Assembly: GCA_012295275.1 (NCBI GenBank) | Contig: CM022673.1 | Coordinates: 2,763,105-2,827,104 of the forward strand | Source: Chrysomallon squamiferum | Taxonomy: Eukaryota > Mollusca > Gastropoda > Neomphalida > Peltospiridae | Length of the DNA: 64,000 nucleotides | Reading direction: 5' to 3' | In this document: positions 26,537 through 39,913 of the stretch, piece by piece | Numbering within the stretch: the first letter of the stretch is position 1 | Layout: each line of letters begins with the position of its first letter | Notes under the pieces: model-generated | Database searches by the model: none | The model's input: the letters and a program-made list of their open reading frames with translations, nothing else | What the model was told of the DNA's origin: nothing | Position numbers and translations under genes: made by a program

Positions 26537-28211
26537 TTAACAGAATGGTGATGCTGTTGGATCTATAGATTTAAACAAGTCTTTTAGTGGTGGTTCCTGT
26601 AGCATTTGTGATGGTTGTTCTACCTGTGGGGGTGCCATCATATTGGGCAAATTGAACCCATCACTTTGTTCTGCAGACACATTCTGTTCTCCACTTGTCC
26701 CTGAGGGATCAGCATTTAGCCCTGTCCCTCCAGAATTGTCATTTTCATTTGGTTTTGTCCTACGAGGCGGATTTGTCGATGGTCTGTTGTAACTGTTATA
26801 TCCAGAGGGAGATTCTGAACTGGTTTCGTTCATACCTAATGGAGAACTATATTCCATGCTACTTTTTCTCTGCCCTGTAAAACGTTTTTCTGCCACTTCT
26901 GTTGAAGCAGGCTTTCTCTTGAATTTAGGATTGTTACGATGATCGTATTTTTTCTGTTCATTTGGCTGGCCATCTTTTGGATCTTGAAGAGAATCAGATG
27001 TTAGAGGGGAATTATCTGTCACTGTGTTGTCAGAGTCTTCAACTGAATGTGGCTCAGATGACTGTTTGGGACAAGCCTGCACTGAACTCACAGGCTGTGA
27101 TATTTTGGGGCTGTTATCAAATCGTGGATCACTGGATGGTTTTGAATCTCTACCTGATCTTACATCAAACAATTTTTGTTCTGTTGGTCCAGTAACATCT
27201 GGTGACCATGGATCACACAACGGTTTGGAATCATTTTTAAACGTAGTTTCTGCCATCATTCTGACATTGCTGTGAAATCGTGAAATGTTCATTAACTGTA
27301 AACCACCTGATACTGGAGGAAAACCAGAGACAGAACCGTCCTGAATGTTTGGTCTGTTGAACATGTGAGAATTTGGCGGCTGGATCAGAGGCACTGGACT
27401 CAGATTTTTCTGAAACCGCCTCGGATCTATATTGCGAATTTGAAGGTTCATTAATGCAGGAATCTGCAAGCGCTGCAGATTTGGATCAATGATCCTAGCA
27501 TTCAGAGAATTATTTGGTGGAAGAAACTGATCAGGAACTGATCGCTGCACCAAGGTAGGTGGGACATCGCTGCTAACAGCAGGAACTTTGTCATCTCCAG
27601 ACTCAGGCTTTCTAAGCCTTGGATCTTTCATTTTCAGTTGAGCTTTATCTTTTTCATCCATACATGTCTGTCTTGCCTTTCTGGGATCCAGAGACTTTGT
27701 AACAGAATCACTTTCACCATTTAACTGACTTTTAGTCACAGACTTTTTGCCACCTGTCCTTGCAATGTATTTTTGAACTCTAGGGTCCGATTTGAACTGA
27801 GAATCCCATGGATCAACATTGAAAGGTATTGTATAATATGGTTTTTGTTGATTCACATCAACTGAATGCAAGCGATATGTCATGGATAACATTACTGCAT
27901 TGGTTACAGGTGGGTCAACATGAAGAGGTGGTAATCGGAATTCTGGGAACTGGCCACAGGCCAAACCTGGTATGCCTCCAGTTTCTGGTCTGTCTTTTGA
28001 CGCCTGAGCTTTTCTTGGATCTGGTCGAGAACCTCTCTGTCTGGGATCCCGTGTATCTCTGCCAGCATTTCGAGAACTGATATGAAAATAAAACATAAGC
28101 AATAAATCTTTTTGGCTTTTTTATAATTTAAACTTCAGAAAACCATCATCTTTATTATTACAACTGTTATTACTGGAAAATCAAAATATAGAAGAAATTA
28201 ACTTTCTAATG

Positions 28212-28242
<31 letters not shown>

Positions 28243-31200
28243 CAAACATATTTTGAAGAGATATGTTATTATGCATTTGTGAAGACTTGTGCAGACACTG
28301 CAATAGTTAAACATTTCCAATAAAATTAATTGTCAAAATAAACACTGCGATGCAAAGATATAATATGAACTCAACATAAAGCATACATTTTAACATTACA
28401 ACACTAATATGTATATTGTAGTAGCTGTTTTATCCATGTTTTATAAAAAATATGCAAATATGAACAAACAAAAAAAAAAAACCCCACATACTACAGCATT
28501 TGTGCAAAATCGTCAATTACATTAAAAAAATAAAAAAAAATAAAATAAAATAAAAATAAGTAAAATTCCTGCATGGATAATATACCTATTGAAAGACAGT
28601 AATTATAAAAAAAAAATTAAAAAATAATAATGGTAACAATATATTAAAATATTTAACAGCATTTGTTTTTTTTGCTCACCCTGAAGCAGACTGTGAACTA
28701 TTATCCCCTGCTGTGGCCTGGTTTTTTATCGACTGAATCATCTGCATGATGTTAAAAGTTGAACCTGTTGCTGTTTTTGCTGCTTGAGGTGATTCAGGAG
28801 TTGTATGAACTGGCTGAAATAACAAACATACATTTCACAAAATAGCTTTGATCAAAAGTATCCAATAGTAACTGACAAGATTTCAAATAACTGTTATTTT
28901 GTATGAAAAGTAAATATGAGCAAACATTTATATTAAACACTTATTATTCATATGAAGTTCAGATTATATTCAGTAAGTATTTACTTGTTTATTAAGGTTT
29001 TTCAAGACATCTGTTAATTTAGGAGCCTCTCCTCCCTCCTCATCACTGGAATACCAGTCATCATCATCTGAAAAAAAAACCCACATAAAAATAAAAAAAT
29101 TAAATAAAAAAATAGTATAAAAATTAATACAATCTGTTTCTTTCACTTTTTTCAAAGAAGAAATAGTAATAATGAAAATCCAAAAATCCAAAAAATATCA
29201 ATAATAAAACCTAAATATTCTCTTTGAAACATTTCTAAATGTAACACTTATTTCTGTAAATAAACCTTCTTAAGTTTTTCCAAAACAGCAACTAATTAAA
29301 CATTAATACATCATTTGACCAGTATCAGCAAATAAATATGCTACCAAAATTCTGTAACTGTATCAAGAAGTTGTAGTGAAATTTCCTATTTTTTGCAAAA
29401 CATCAGCAAAAAGAATATTTAAGAAATTAGCAATAACCAATCATGTATCCTGCCTTAGATGTTTAACCAAAACCTTATACTCAACAGATTATCATCACTT
29501 ATGACTTAGTCCCAATAAACCAGTAATGTATTATTCTACTACATCTTACTTTATCAAATTACCTCTTGCTGTGTTTATAATGAAACAATAGTATTTGCTA
29601 CCACTTATCTTTCACTTTACCAAATTATCACTAAGATGTTTTTCTTAATAAGCAATAAACATATACTACTTTTTATAATAGCTGCTTTATTAAATGGTCA
29701 CTTAAGAATATATTATTATCCTCTTGAACTGACCATACCCAAATACTTTGATTTAAGATATTTTCTTAGTAAGACAATAGTAACCTTTCACTTTATCAGC
29801 AGCATTGTCACTAGTATCCCCAGCATCACCCTTGTTCTCATTGGCAGAATCTCGCTGCTGCTGCTGATGTATCCTGAGGAAAAGTTCCCGCTGTTTCGGT
29901 GGTAGATGCATTAAAGCTACTCCTGCAGCATCACCTGTCAGTGAATCAAATCCTTCTTCCTCGTGACTCTGAGAAGGTGTCTCCTCTGTTCCAGATGCTG
30001 AAAGATAAACAACAAAAATGACGTGAACTAATTAAAGCTTGCGTAACATCAACCAATAAAATTTATATTTGCAGTTATGAGATTCAACATTAGACATTAG
30101 ACTTTTTTTTTTTTTTTTTTTTTAAATGGCAGTATGTGTAGGCTATACATGTTATCTGGAACAATTGTCACAATAACAAATTTTCTCTCTCCCTCTGTTC
30201 AGATGTAACAGGCAAACATATCACAGGCCAAATCTACTTCTGACAAACACCATCATCCAGATTTTTAAAAAAGCTACACCACCAAAAACAAACCTCTGAC
30301 ACTATTTACATGATAAATATTTAACAAAAGTATTAAAGAAAATTACTGCTCGACTCCTGAGATGTTTTCTTTTCCTGAGAAGGAGGCAATGTGTCCATTT
30401 CAGATTCTTCAGCATTTTTCTGAGAAGCTCTAGGATCTTGATTTTCTTGTTGTTGATTGGGTCTGGGATCTCGATACTCGACAGCATGATGTGGTGATGC
30501 TTTCTTTACCTCAGATTCTGAAGGCTCTAGGACTCTGGCTCTGGAATCTCGAGTCTGTTCCATTCCATGAGGTGGAGTCAGAGATGGTCTGGGTTCAGGG
30601 CTAGAATCTGGAGTTGGTTTTGATAATTGTTGGCCATTCATGTTTTGAATTGGAGCTTCTTTGCCTTGCTGCTGCATATGTCGAGAAGCTAGAGCACTTT
30701 GAATGAGTTCAGGTGGAGCTTGGCTCAAAAGAGCACCCAGCATATTAAGTACTGGTGCAGCTGGATTGTTAAATCCTATTGGAACTGGTCCTCTTTGAGG
30801 ATGCAATGCAAAAGCAGGTCCTTGAGGCCGTCCAAAATTAGGAACTGGACCTTGGCCTGGTCCCTGGTTAAAACCAGGTCCTCCACCAAATCTTGGACCT
30901 GGCCCAAATCCAGGTCCCATATTTTGACCAGGACCAATATTTTGTGCAGGCCCCATGTTTTGCCCAGGTCCCATATTTTGTCCTGGGCCCATGTTCTGGC
31001 CAGGTCCTATATTCTGTCCTAAACCACGTGAAGCAAATCTTTGAGGTCCATCAGGATTCTGAAACCGTCCTTCAGAACCAGGTCCATTGTAACGTGGTGG
31101 TATATCTTGTCCCGGAGCACTAAATCTTGCAGGACCATCCGACCCTGGCCCTGGCCCTGGCCCTGGTCCAGGTCCATTAAAACGAGGAAGCCCATCAGCA

Positions 31201-34200
31201 GGCCCATTTTGTCTTGGTGGAATATTAGAACCTGGTCCATTATATCTTGGACCATCAGGTCCAGGTCCTGGACATGGTCCATTATACCGAGGAGCTTCAC
31301 CTGGATTAGGAAACCGGTGACCTTCATTTCCTGGACCTTTCATGTGTGGACCTTCAGAGTCAGAACCACTGTGACCAGAAAACCTTGGCATCCCTTCACC
31401 TTTACCTAAGAACCTGGGTGGACCATCATTTTGACATGGACCTGAAAAATGGGGTCCTTGGCCATCATGAGGTCCCTTTTGTGATCCTATATCATTGTAA
31501 AAGCCACTGGGCCTGAAAAATAAATAATAATCACTTTTAACACATTAATTTTAACACATACGGTATCACAGAAATAATTTAGAAGTACATAAAATAACCC
31601 ATGTGTGAAAAATACTTAACTGGTCTCTGTCACAACCTGCTATATTTGCTTTATTATTATTATGTTAATACAAACATAAAAATCTATTCACACTCACACT
31701 AAAAACATAAAAGCTCAAAGCTTTTACCGTATCCCAAATTACTTTCTAATTTACTTCAAATTAAATTTAATAATAACTCCAAATTATATCACTCTAAGTT
31801 ACTCTGAAACGACATTTATTTTATATATTAAATAACATAAAGTTTTAAATCTATTTTCGTCTTGAATTTGTCCTTCTGATTTTTAACAAGGTGTACAGTA
31901 ATCAGTATCTCTTTGACAAGTGACAAACTGTTTATTATTTAAGCAGTACATATGAATGAATTAATTTATAACAGCAAAGCACAGAATATGCTGGTTATTA
32001 GCTGTCAAGAAAACAAAATTCACAAGTTAAAATGTCTTCAATAATATATTTTTACCGTCATTCTATTTCTTACACAAAAAAAAACTGAAAAAATTAAATA
32101 AAATAAAATTACACTTTGACATCTTCTAAATATCTTGTTTATAATTAACATAATTCTTTTTTTTTAAAAGAACAAAATGTTATTTATTTTTGTATAATAT
32201 ATTTTAAGGAATAAAAAATAAATATAAACAATAAAATAATTCTAAAAACAAATGAGGCAAACATTACATTATTTTTTTTGGTGAAGTAGTAGTTTAAACC
32301 TTGTTCTCAAAGAAAAATAAAATTATGAAGAACAAAAGAAAATCATTAACCTTGCAGGAGATGCTCCAAGTTTTCTTGGACTAGGATGCTGGTTAGGTGG
32401 AAAGACTTCAATCTCAAACAAGGAAGGTATCTTTTTAACAGGATTTCTTGGAGGAGATCCTGTTAATAAAAATTAACGTCAGAAAACCAGCCTATGAATT
32501 TATAATCATACACTTACGCTTTCAGATTATTCAGTATATGAGTATCTTAATACATAACATTATGAAATACAATGAAAAACTTAAAATTGGTGTGTCTATA
32601 AAATATTCCATTTGTAATGATAATCACATACAAATATATGTATTATCTTTTCAAAGTGTGTTGTACATATAAAATATTTAAACATCGTTTCAAGAAAAGA
32701 TTACTTTAAAATATTAAAATACCTAGAAGACTTGGTCTTGGTGGTGGTGCTGTTGTGGGTTCAGTGGGATAGTCTCTGTTTTCTTTCATCTAGGAATAAA
32801 ACAAATTATTCCAAATATTATGAATATGCATATCTACACTACACACACACATACACAAAACCCACATTCTTCAATACTCAAAACATACTCTTGGTTACTG
32901 CTTAATATTCATCTTTCCTAACAAACCACACGATTTATTTCTAAATAAATATTAAATTTCTCAGTTTGTTTAAAAACAGCATTTACTAAATAATACTGAC
33001 TATTAACAAATGCTAAAAAGTATTCAAAAAAATTAAAATGTTCTATTTGTTTTTTCAATTAAATGTGATACACAGTTGTTATTATATCTTATCATCTTGT
33101 CAACTATTTTGCCGTTTGGGTTAAAACAAATCAAAATGATTTTTACTAAAAAAATAATAATAATAAAAAAAGAAATGCAAACAATTGGAAATTATTTAAA
33201 ATGAGATTATTGTTTATAAAATATACCTTTTCAACTATTAAAGCTGTTTCCTCATTTAATGGTTCATGTGAAAATTTACAGTTTTCTCCTTGGAAACAGG
33301 TTTGGCCAGTATGAAAATATTTGCATGGATAATCACATACAAAAGTCAAGGATCATAAATAATAAAATATTATTTCTTCAGAATGGTATGGTCAAAGATA
33401 TCTGGCCATTATAATAAATTTAAAAAATGTTAAAAGAAGATATTTTAGGTGCATACATTTTTGTAGAATAAACCATTTATGTTTTATAATGATTGTTCAG
33501 TGCATGAACATCACCCTCTCCCTCATGAAATAAAATGAAATAAAATATAAAAGTTTAAACATGTAAAACAATTAATAAACAAAGGATATTGTGCATGTAT
33601 GTACAGCGACTTCCTTTAACACATGTGTCATTGATATAGAATTTACAAACTTCCAGCTTTCCTGGAGGTCTGAAGTCATGGTTGAATGGACAGTCATGAC
33701 CCTAAACAAATTAAATTAAATTTAAAAAAATAAAGAAAAACAAATTTTGGTTAGTTTAACTAAAAATAGAATTCACAAACACTATGAACTAAAAAAAAAA
33801 AAATCCAAAAAAACAAAGACAAAATTTTAAGAATTATAAACAATAACTTGTATTTTTTTAAATGTTAATAATTTGCAAAACAATTTCATAAAAATCTAAG
33901 AAACTATTTTCTAATTAAATGTTTTTTTTTCTAAATTCATTTATAACATATATTTAAATATGAAAATTACAAAAACATTAGTATCTACCTTAGAACATTT
34001 TCCTTCTTTGAAATATTTACAGTGAGGCCTCTCATGCATTGGCATTTCAGCCAAAAGAGGGCGCTTTCTCGATGGTTCTCGATGTGAGTCACTATCTTTG
34101 CTTTTTCTTTTGGTGCCAGTGGTACGTTCTCTGCTTCGCTTTTTACCAAACTAATAAAAATAAAGATAACATTAATGAACAAAATATTAGTTATATGTAC

Positions 34201-36624
34201 AGTTTTTAATGAAGTAATTAAAATACATATTCAATAAAAAGTCAATTCATTTTTGAATGTATTGCTAATTATATAAACGTTAAACGAGAAATTCAGGCAA
34301 GGCCTATTAAGTTCAGCAGTAACATACTCATCTCTCCAAAGGTTAACAAAATGTAAATCCTTTGTCTTATTTTGTACCTCTATTCCTTCAACTGATAAAC
34401 ACTTAATATCATGATCTGTTATTAAAGAAAGAGATTTAGAAATCATAAACTTCTAAAATGAATCAAATAAAGTATTTAACATACATGTTGACGGCTGGAC
34501 TGAACATCTTTATTTTTATTTTTCTGGGAATCACTGCCTCTGAAAACATACAGAGAAGATGAACGTATTTTTGAGACTGTCATCTTGCATAAAGAATCAC
34601 TTCATTTGTAACATAACTGTTAATTTTTATGTTTTGCCCCATTATTTATATATTTATATATATATATATATTTAAAATAAGACTTTCAAAAAAATGTTTT
34701 TAGAATGTAGCCAGTATATTCCATTTGGAAAAACATTTGGACATGTTTTTGATTTCATGGCATTTGTAATATTTTTGTTGCTCATTTCGTTTTATGCATT
34801 AAATTTTAATATCATTATTTTTTGACTTTTCAACTGTAATTAAAATTTTATTTTTATTTATTCTAAATAATGAAAGTTATAAAAAAATAAACAACTCACT
34901 CTTCTCCGGACTCATCTGAAGGACTATCGTACAGTCCAGGTGGGCTGTGGTATGGACTGCCGTACCCACCCTGTGGGCTTCTGTCTCTGCGAGGGGACCC
35001 ATGGTGATGGGGTATGTCCACTGCTCTGCGTGGACTAGAGAAAGGACTGCCAGGAGGTGATCGACTTCTTTTCCTCTGAGGCCATTCTGGCTCCTTTTCA
35101 TCAACTTTATCATAATCAACATAGTGGTGATGCTTGGAATTCTTTTTCTAAAATCAAAATTCAAGAGTTTTAAAAACTGCTTTGACAAGCAGAACCGAAC
35201 ATTTTCTCAAAACAGTGTAAATCCTGGTCGCCCCTTGAAACTTTTAATATTTTCTTTTCCTGAGTTATCTGCCCTTAGCTCAAACACCCACATTCTTTTT
35301 CCTTTATGTCTTTTATTTTCCTTGTTTTTTATCTAAATTTTTATTATTATTATTATTATTTTTTAATCATTTTTAGATCTTTTAAATTTCATTATTTCAG
35401 ATAATTTTAAAATAAGAAAGAACAACCTCCAATTCCTTAAGAAAAGTTTGCTTGTATATATAAAACTATTAAAAATAAAATTACCTTTTCATCCTTGCCT
35501 TTTCTTTTTGAAACCCTGTGTCCTCTTTTGCTTTTCTTTCTTTCTTTTTTATCCTTTTCTTGAGCAGGTTCGTCTTTGTGGTTATTTGTGTGTACATCTT
35601 CTGTTAACATCTCTTCTTCCAGACCTGGCTCATCCCGCGACACCGATTTCTCAACATGACGACTGGAATGATCTTCAAACATAAAAGTTTATACGCTGTT
35701 TTATTTGAGGTATCTTGACACTGTATTAAAATTTTCTTTCACAGGATAAACAGCAGGAAAATAATTATAACGATACCCAAAATATAATTTATTATTGTTA
35801 ATCTTTGTCTTTTACATACATGATTTCTGGATCTATTAACTAACAAGGATGAGGTTTGATGGAACTGTAACATACTATCATCAGTTCTCAGTTATGGTTT
35901 ACTATTTATATTTGTCTTTTATATAGTGATTTTCATATATAGTTTCCTTTTAATTCTTTATCTGTAAAATCTAATAACCAAGATTTAAATACAAAAGAAC
36001 TGCTTCTTCTAAATATGTCTGATTCAGCTATTTTTTCAATCCCTTTAAAAAAAAAAAAAATACAATACAAAAATAAAGAAAATACCATAAACATTTTGAA
36101 GTTTAAAAAACAAGTGTTCTTAACTTACTGTGGTTTTTGTGTTTTCTCTCCTGGCGCCTTTCCTTAGGCGTTTCCCTTTCGTCATCGTCTAGCTCCCCAT
36201 CTTCCAATTCTCCATCCTCCAATGCAGCAGCTTCACTTTCATGTGAAAACTGTCTCGACATTCCTCCAGAATCTGGCGAAGTCTCAACATCAAGACTTCT
36301 CCTTGCACTATCACTACGAGGCGAGGCATCGTCACCCACCTCATGTCTTCGAAATTTTTTATGTCTATGTTTATGTTTGTGTCCACCAGGCGATACATAC
36401 ACTCCATCATTGTCTAATTCAACATGAAACGACTGTCGGATTGGTTTATCAGAACTTTCAGAACGATGCCGATGTTTGAATTTTTTGTGAGCAAAATAGT
36501 TCTCGTCGAATTCTTCTGAATGTCTTCTGTCCACATCATCCAATGATTGTGCTTCTTGTTCAGCGTTTTTGTTTTGTTCTTCGTAATCATTACCAGCCTG
36601 CATGTCATTATCTTCTTCGTCCAT
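26537..36624 (-). CDS. ZC3H4/6/8-like zinc finger CCCH protein
   Basis: Fourteen coding exons: 36624-36129, 35672-35485, 35147-34900, 34539-34485, 34150-33989, 33701-33590, 33336-33227, 32789-32723, 32459-32351, 31512-30347, 29997-29785, 29067-28985, 28813-28680, 28076-26537. The phases sum to 1560 residues. Seen: an acidic, then Lys/His/Arg-rich N-terminus with a GELEDGELDDDE stretch; three tandem CCCH fingers at about residues 373-444 (C-x7/8-C-x5-C-x3-H each); KKIPSLFEIEV at about 488; a Gly/Pro-rich tract in the 1.2-kb exon; LPPKQRELFLRI; WYSSDEE; and repeated DPR motifs, seven in the last exon. Finger layout, KKIPSLFEI and DPR motifs are features I recall from ZC3H4/ZC3H6 and Drosophila Suppressor of sable, nuclear RNA-binding proteins. 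ZC3H4 works with WDR82 to terminate unproductive transcription. ATG 36624 is chosen because an in-frame TAA lies just upstream. Confidence 0.92.
28208..28240. repeat. (AAT)n microsatellite
   Basis: Short ATA array in the last intron of the zinc-finger gene. Confidence 0.9.
30925..31022 (-). repeat. 18-bp coding minisatellite (GPGQNM repeats)
   Basis: About five near-identical 18-bp units inside the large exon of the zinc-finger gene encode successive GPGQNM/GPAQNI hexapeptides. The flanking sequence is also Gly/Pro-rich. The tract is in frame, so length change would not break the protein. It is likely disordered. Confidence 0.85.
33337..33589 (-). other. U12-type (minor spliceosome) intron in the CCCH finger cluster
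   Basis: The intron splits the histidine-proximal end of finger 2 from the start of finger 3. Its 5' end reads ATATCCTTT (33589-33581), a perfect match to the minor-class AT-intron donor; no GT donor fits here. Near the 3' end is ATCCTTGAC, close to the minor-class branch-site consensus TTCCTTRAY, with the branch A about 10 nt from the splice site. Phase 1 and family alignment (MH-x-DYPCK) place the exon start at 33336, which makes the intron end in AT rather than AC. Confidence 0.75.
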
Positions 36625-36647
36625 AGTGTCAGTCGTCACATGTTAGT

Positions 36648-39600
36648 CTGAAAAATGAGGTGCTTTATTAACAGACTTTACCTTAAAATGAATGAATGAA
36701 TAATTAACACCCCAATGCAAATAAATAAACAAAAAACATAAAACAAAAAATTCAATTATCTCATTGCTGAATTGTAAACTTTTCAGTAATAACTAACATG
36801 GATTTTAATTCCTAAAAACATTTGCTATAAATCAGATCCTCATTTAATTGAACGGACGCAATAAATTCTTTTCAATTTGAACAAAAAAGTGCTGTACTGT
36901 TTAACAGGGGATAAGCTATTTTCACTGCAATAATTGTTATATTTTCTAAAATCTAAAATGCATTTAAATATGCAATACTAGACATTACAATTTAAATGGG
37001 GAAAAACTAACCACTTAATAAAGTGACATTTCTTCAAATCTTGAAAAATATTAAAAAATTGGGCTGGTATCCATTTCAAATTTACTTAAAGAAATATTGA
37101 AAAAGGTCTGATGTGATCTTTTACATGCATCTTCCAAGAAATATGAAAAAGGGAAAACAAAACCAAAAGTTTTAACTTTAATAAACTTATCATGGATAAC
37201 TACATACAATTATTCAACACTTTCATTCTGGTAACCTATTACCTAATTTTGGAGATGTTCCTATCAAGTATCTGAAAGTTTTTTTATTGATGTTTTTAGC
37301 CAAGTAAAAGGATTAAGTTGGATTATGTACATGTATTTAATATAACAGTATCCTTTCAAAACATCATTTAGAAAATGAGCTGAACATCATTTCTTGGAGC
37401 AACTGTTTTGCCTATACTTTAGAAATGGAAAGTCAGAGATTTTATCTACCTATCAAAATTTAAGATTAATTTCTTGTATAATACGTACTTACTACTTTAA
37501 ACTTTACTTTCATGTACAAATATCTGGGGTATTTTAATAGTAATGTACAACAAAACATTATTGAGTATTTACAGAAGCTACCATTTTCCCTTGTTGATAT
37601 TACACAAATGTTAATAAAAATATTAAAATCTGTAATGAAATTTACTAAATTCTGTAGTTTCTTTTTGAACATCTAGATACAAAATGACAGAAGAAAGAAA
37701 ATATCACTTTTTACGTATTCTCACAACTGTAGTGGTATGTTTTTACTAAGAATAACATATTAACATTTAAACAAAAATAGGCGATATATCTGGTGTACCC
37801 ATTTTTTATCAACTGAGGATCAATATTTTTAGAACAATTTAAAAAACATGAGTTTTAAATATCAGTGTTTCTCATAAGTAAACTTTCAAACATCTGTAGA
37901 TCAAATAACTATTCCTTTCTTTTTCAACTACTTCATAATTATAACAATAATAAATTGTATCAAAGTATAAATCTCTATTAAATTATTTAAATTACATTTT
38001 TTTTTTTTTTTTCTAATGAAAGGATGAATGTCTGTCATATTAAGCTATATGTACAATTCAGATACATTTTAATCCACTTCAAAGAATAATCTGATAACTA
38101 ATATTCGAGTATCATCAGTGTCAAATAATTTTGACTCATACTGTATTTATTAAAAACATATTCATAATGCAATTGGAGTTTACATTCAGTGAAATTACTA
38201 ATAAAGATTCGTTCCGTTTTTGCCTGTCCAACTGTGTATGAAAAAATAAATTTGGCTAATATAATTAAATTATTGTTTGATTTTCTGCTTCATTTTGTTT
38301 TAATTTTCAGATATATAAATTATTTTATGTCTATTCCCTTTTTAAACATTATAAGGGTTTGAATTAGGATTACTGATGACTATAATAGTATAAAAAAATG
38401 TTCAGCAATCTTTGAAAATAAAAAATATTTAATACATATATATTTTACTGCACAACAATGTGTGTTACATAAAATAAATTTGATATATTATACCGTTTCA
38501 TGATAATCCAGTATGAAAGGTTTTTCCTATTATTTAGTTCAATCACAATAATTGTTTTCAAAAAATTATCATGAACTTGTTTATTTATTACATTATGTAG
38601 CCAACTTTTTTCTGTAATTTTGGGGGGTTTTATTTTTGAATTACCACTTGAATCATGTACCGTTCCTCCCACCCACATAAAAAAGTTTTGAAAGTCACCA
38701 CGCTTGTGTAACGTAAACAAACAAAAAAAAAAAAGAAAAAAGCTTAGCGCTACTGTTATTTTAGGTCAGTAACCAGGCCAGCTTGACCTAGTTAAGTACT
38801 CTTTTTGTTCGTAAATTTGTTTTTTCACTTTACGTACGTTGGAGTAATATATACAAAATAACTTTAAGAGACGACCGTAACAACTGCCTTATCCTGTGAT
38901 AAAATCGTCGACATTTTGTAACTAAACTTATCTAGATTTTACTGCCCTTTTGTATAATGAACTATTTCCTTTCGCGGTTGAATAAGCGGTGCGTACTTAA
39001 AGGCGTGGAAAGTTCAAAGATGTCATGTATTCGTACACCGCACCATATTTAATGCAGAGCACTTTTTTTTCCCACTCTTATTTTGAAAATAATGTTTAAC
39101 ACACAGAAACATTGTGAAAAAATAAAAAGTTTTTAAAAAATGTACATGTGTTATTATCATGAATTTTCTATGAACATAAAAGAAAAGGTTTTCATATTAA
39201 TTTGGGGAGTAAAAGGACTGGCTTATGTCCATGCACTCCAAAAAAAAAAAAAATACGCCACGTCACGACATGCAACACCTCGACAACCTAATACACATTA
39301 AATTACCTCATTCAGTATCCTAAATTGAAAGTTTCATCATTTAATACTATCATTGCTGATGTTTTAAATAAGAAAATGCATAAATTGTTGTTTTTAAATG
39401 CTACATTCGTGTAAATGCTGTTTTCACCAGTTAACATGTTTTCGATTCTTGTGCTTCCAGCCTCATTAGCATAATTTATGCTCCAATTGCCATTACCTTC
39501 TTTTTCAGTTATATTTCATCCTGGAATCGATGTTTTTGGTGTCTGGGCTTAACTAGTAAGCCTAGATTTTATGGTGATCAAGTCTCATCTGGCAGACAGG

Positions 39601-39833
39601 TTTATAATGTCCGATTAGCCCAGGACTATCCCGAGTTTTCCTTTGTTGTAGGCCTATGCCAGAATGGCTTCACCCCGCAAGGCGGAGGGGAAATTGTAAC
39701 ATGGGAACAGGCCCTACATCAGAATTTGGGAGTAAAACTGAGTAAAAATCTTTCACGCAGACTATAGCACATCGGACATAGAAGCAAAGAAAATATGTGC
39801 AAATTGAGTCTCCAATATAGCATCCAATTTTAC
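36648..39833 (-). other. presumed 5' intron of the ZC3H4-like gene
   Basis: No coding exon was seen. The stretch carries A/T-rich sequence, a T run at about 37999-38012 and an (ATTC)n-tailed repeat end near 36682-36720. If the first exon at 39834-39913 is right, all of this is intron 1. Confidence 0.35.
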
Positions 39834-39913
39834 TTGTTTTTTCCTGGTTCTTTGTCACAAAGCGATCCAAGATTGCAATATGGCGAACTGATGTCAGACA
39901 TCACGTGACCTGT
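39834..39913 (-). promoter_or_regulatory. candidate promoter / first exon of the ZC3H4-like gene
   Basis: The first coding exon starts at an acceptor (about 36648), so a 5' exon is needed. On the minus strand AAAACAA|GTAAAAT gives a possible donor at 39834/39833. Just 5' lie a YY1-like box (CAATATGGCG, 39876-39885), a perfect 15-bp palindrome TGATGTCAGACATCA (39889-39903) and an E-box CACGTG (39902-39907) in the context TCACGTGACC. This is a dense cluster of motifs in otherwise A/T-rich DNA. Assigning it to this gene is inferred. Confidence 0.35.

Noticed and set aside
26695-31409. Several open frames on the plus strand opposite the zinc-finger gene
   Set aside because: Antisense shadows of G+C-richer coding exons. 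The minus-strand frames have correct phases and domains.
36103-36639. Start of the zinc-finger protein at GTG 36639
   Set aside because: An in-frame TAA lies just upstream and the first ATG is at 36624, which gives an MDEEDND start.
39670-39870. 66-codon minus-strand open frame near the candidate promoter
   Set aside because: It begins at a non-ATG codon and crosses a probable donor, with no recognisable protein features.
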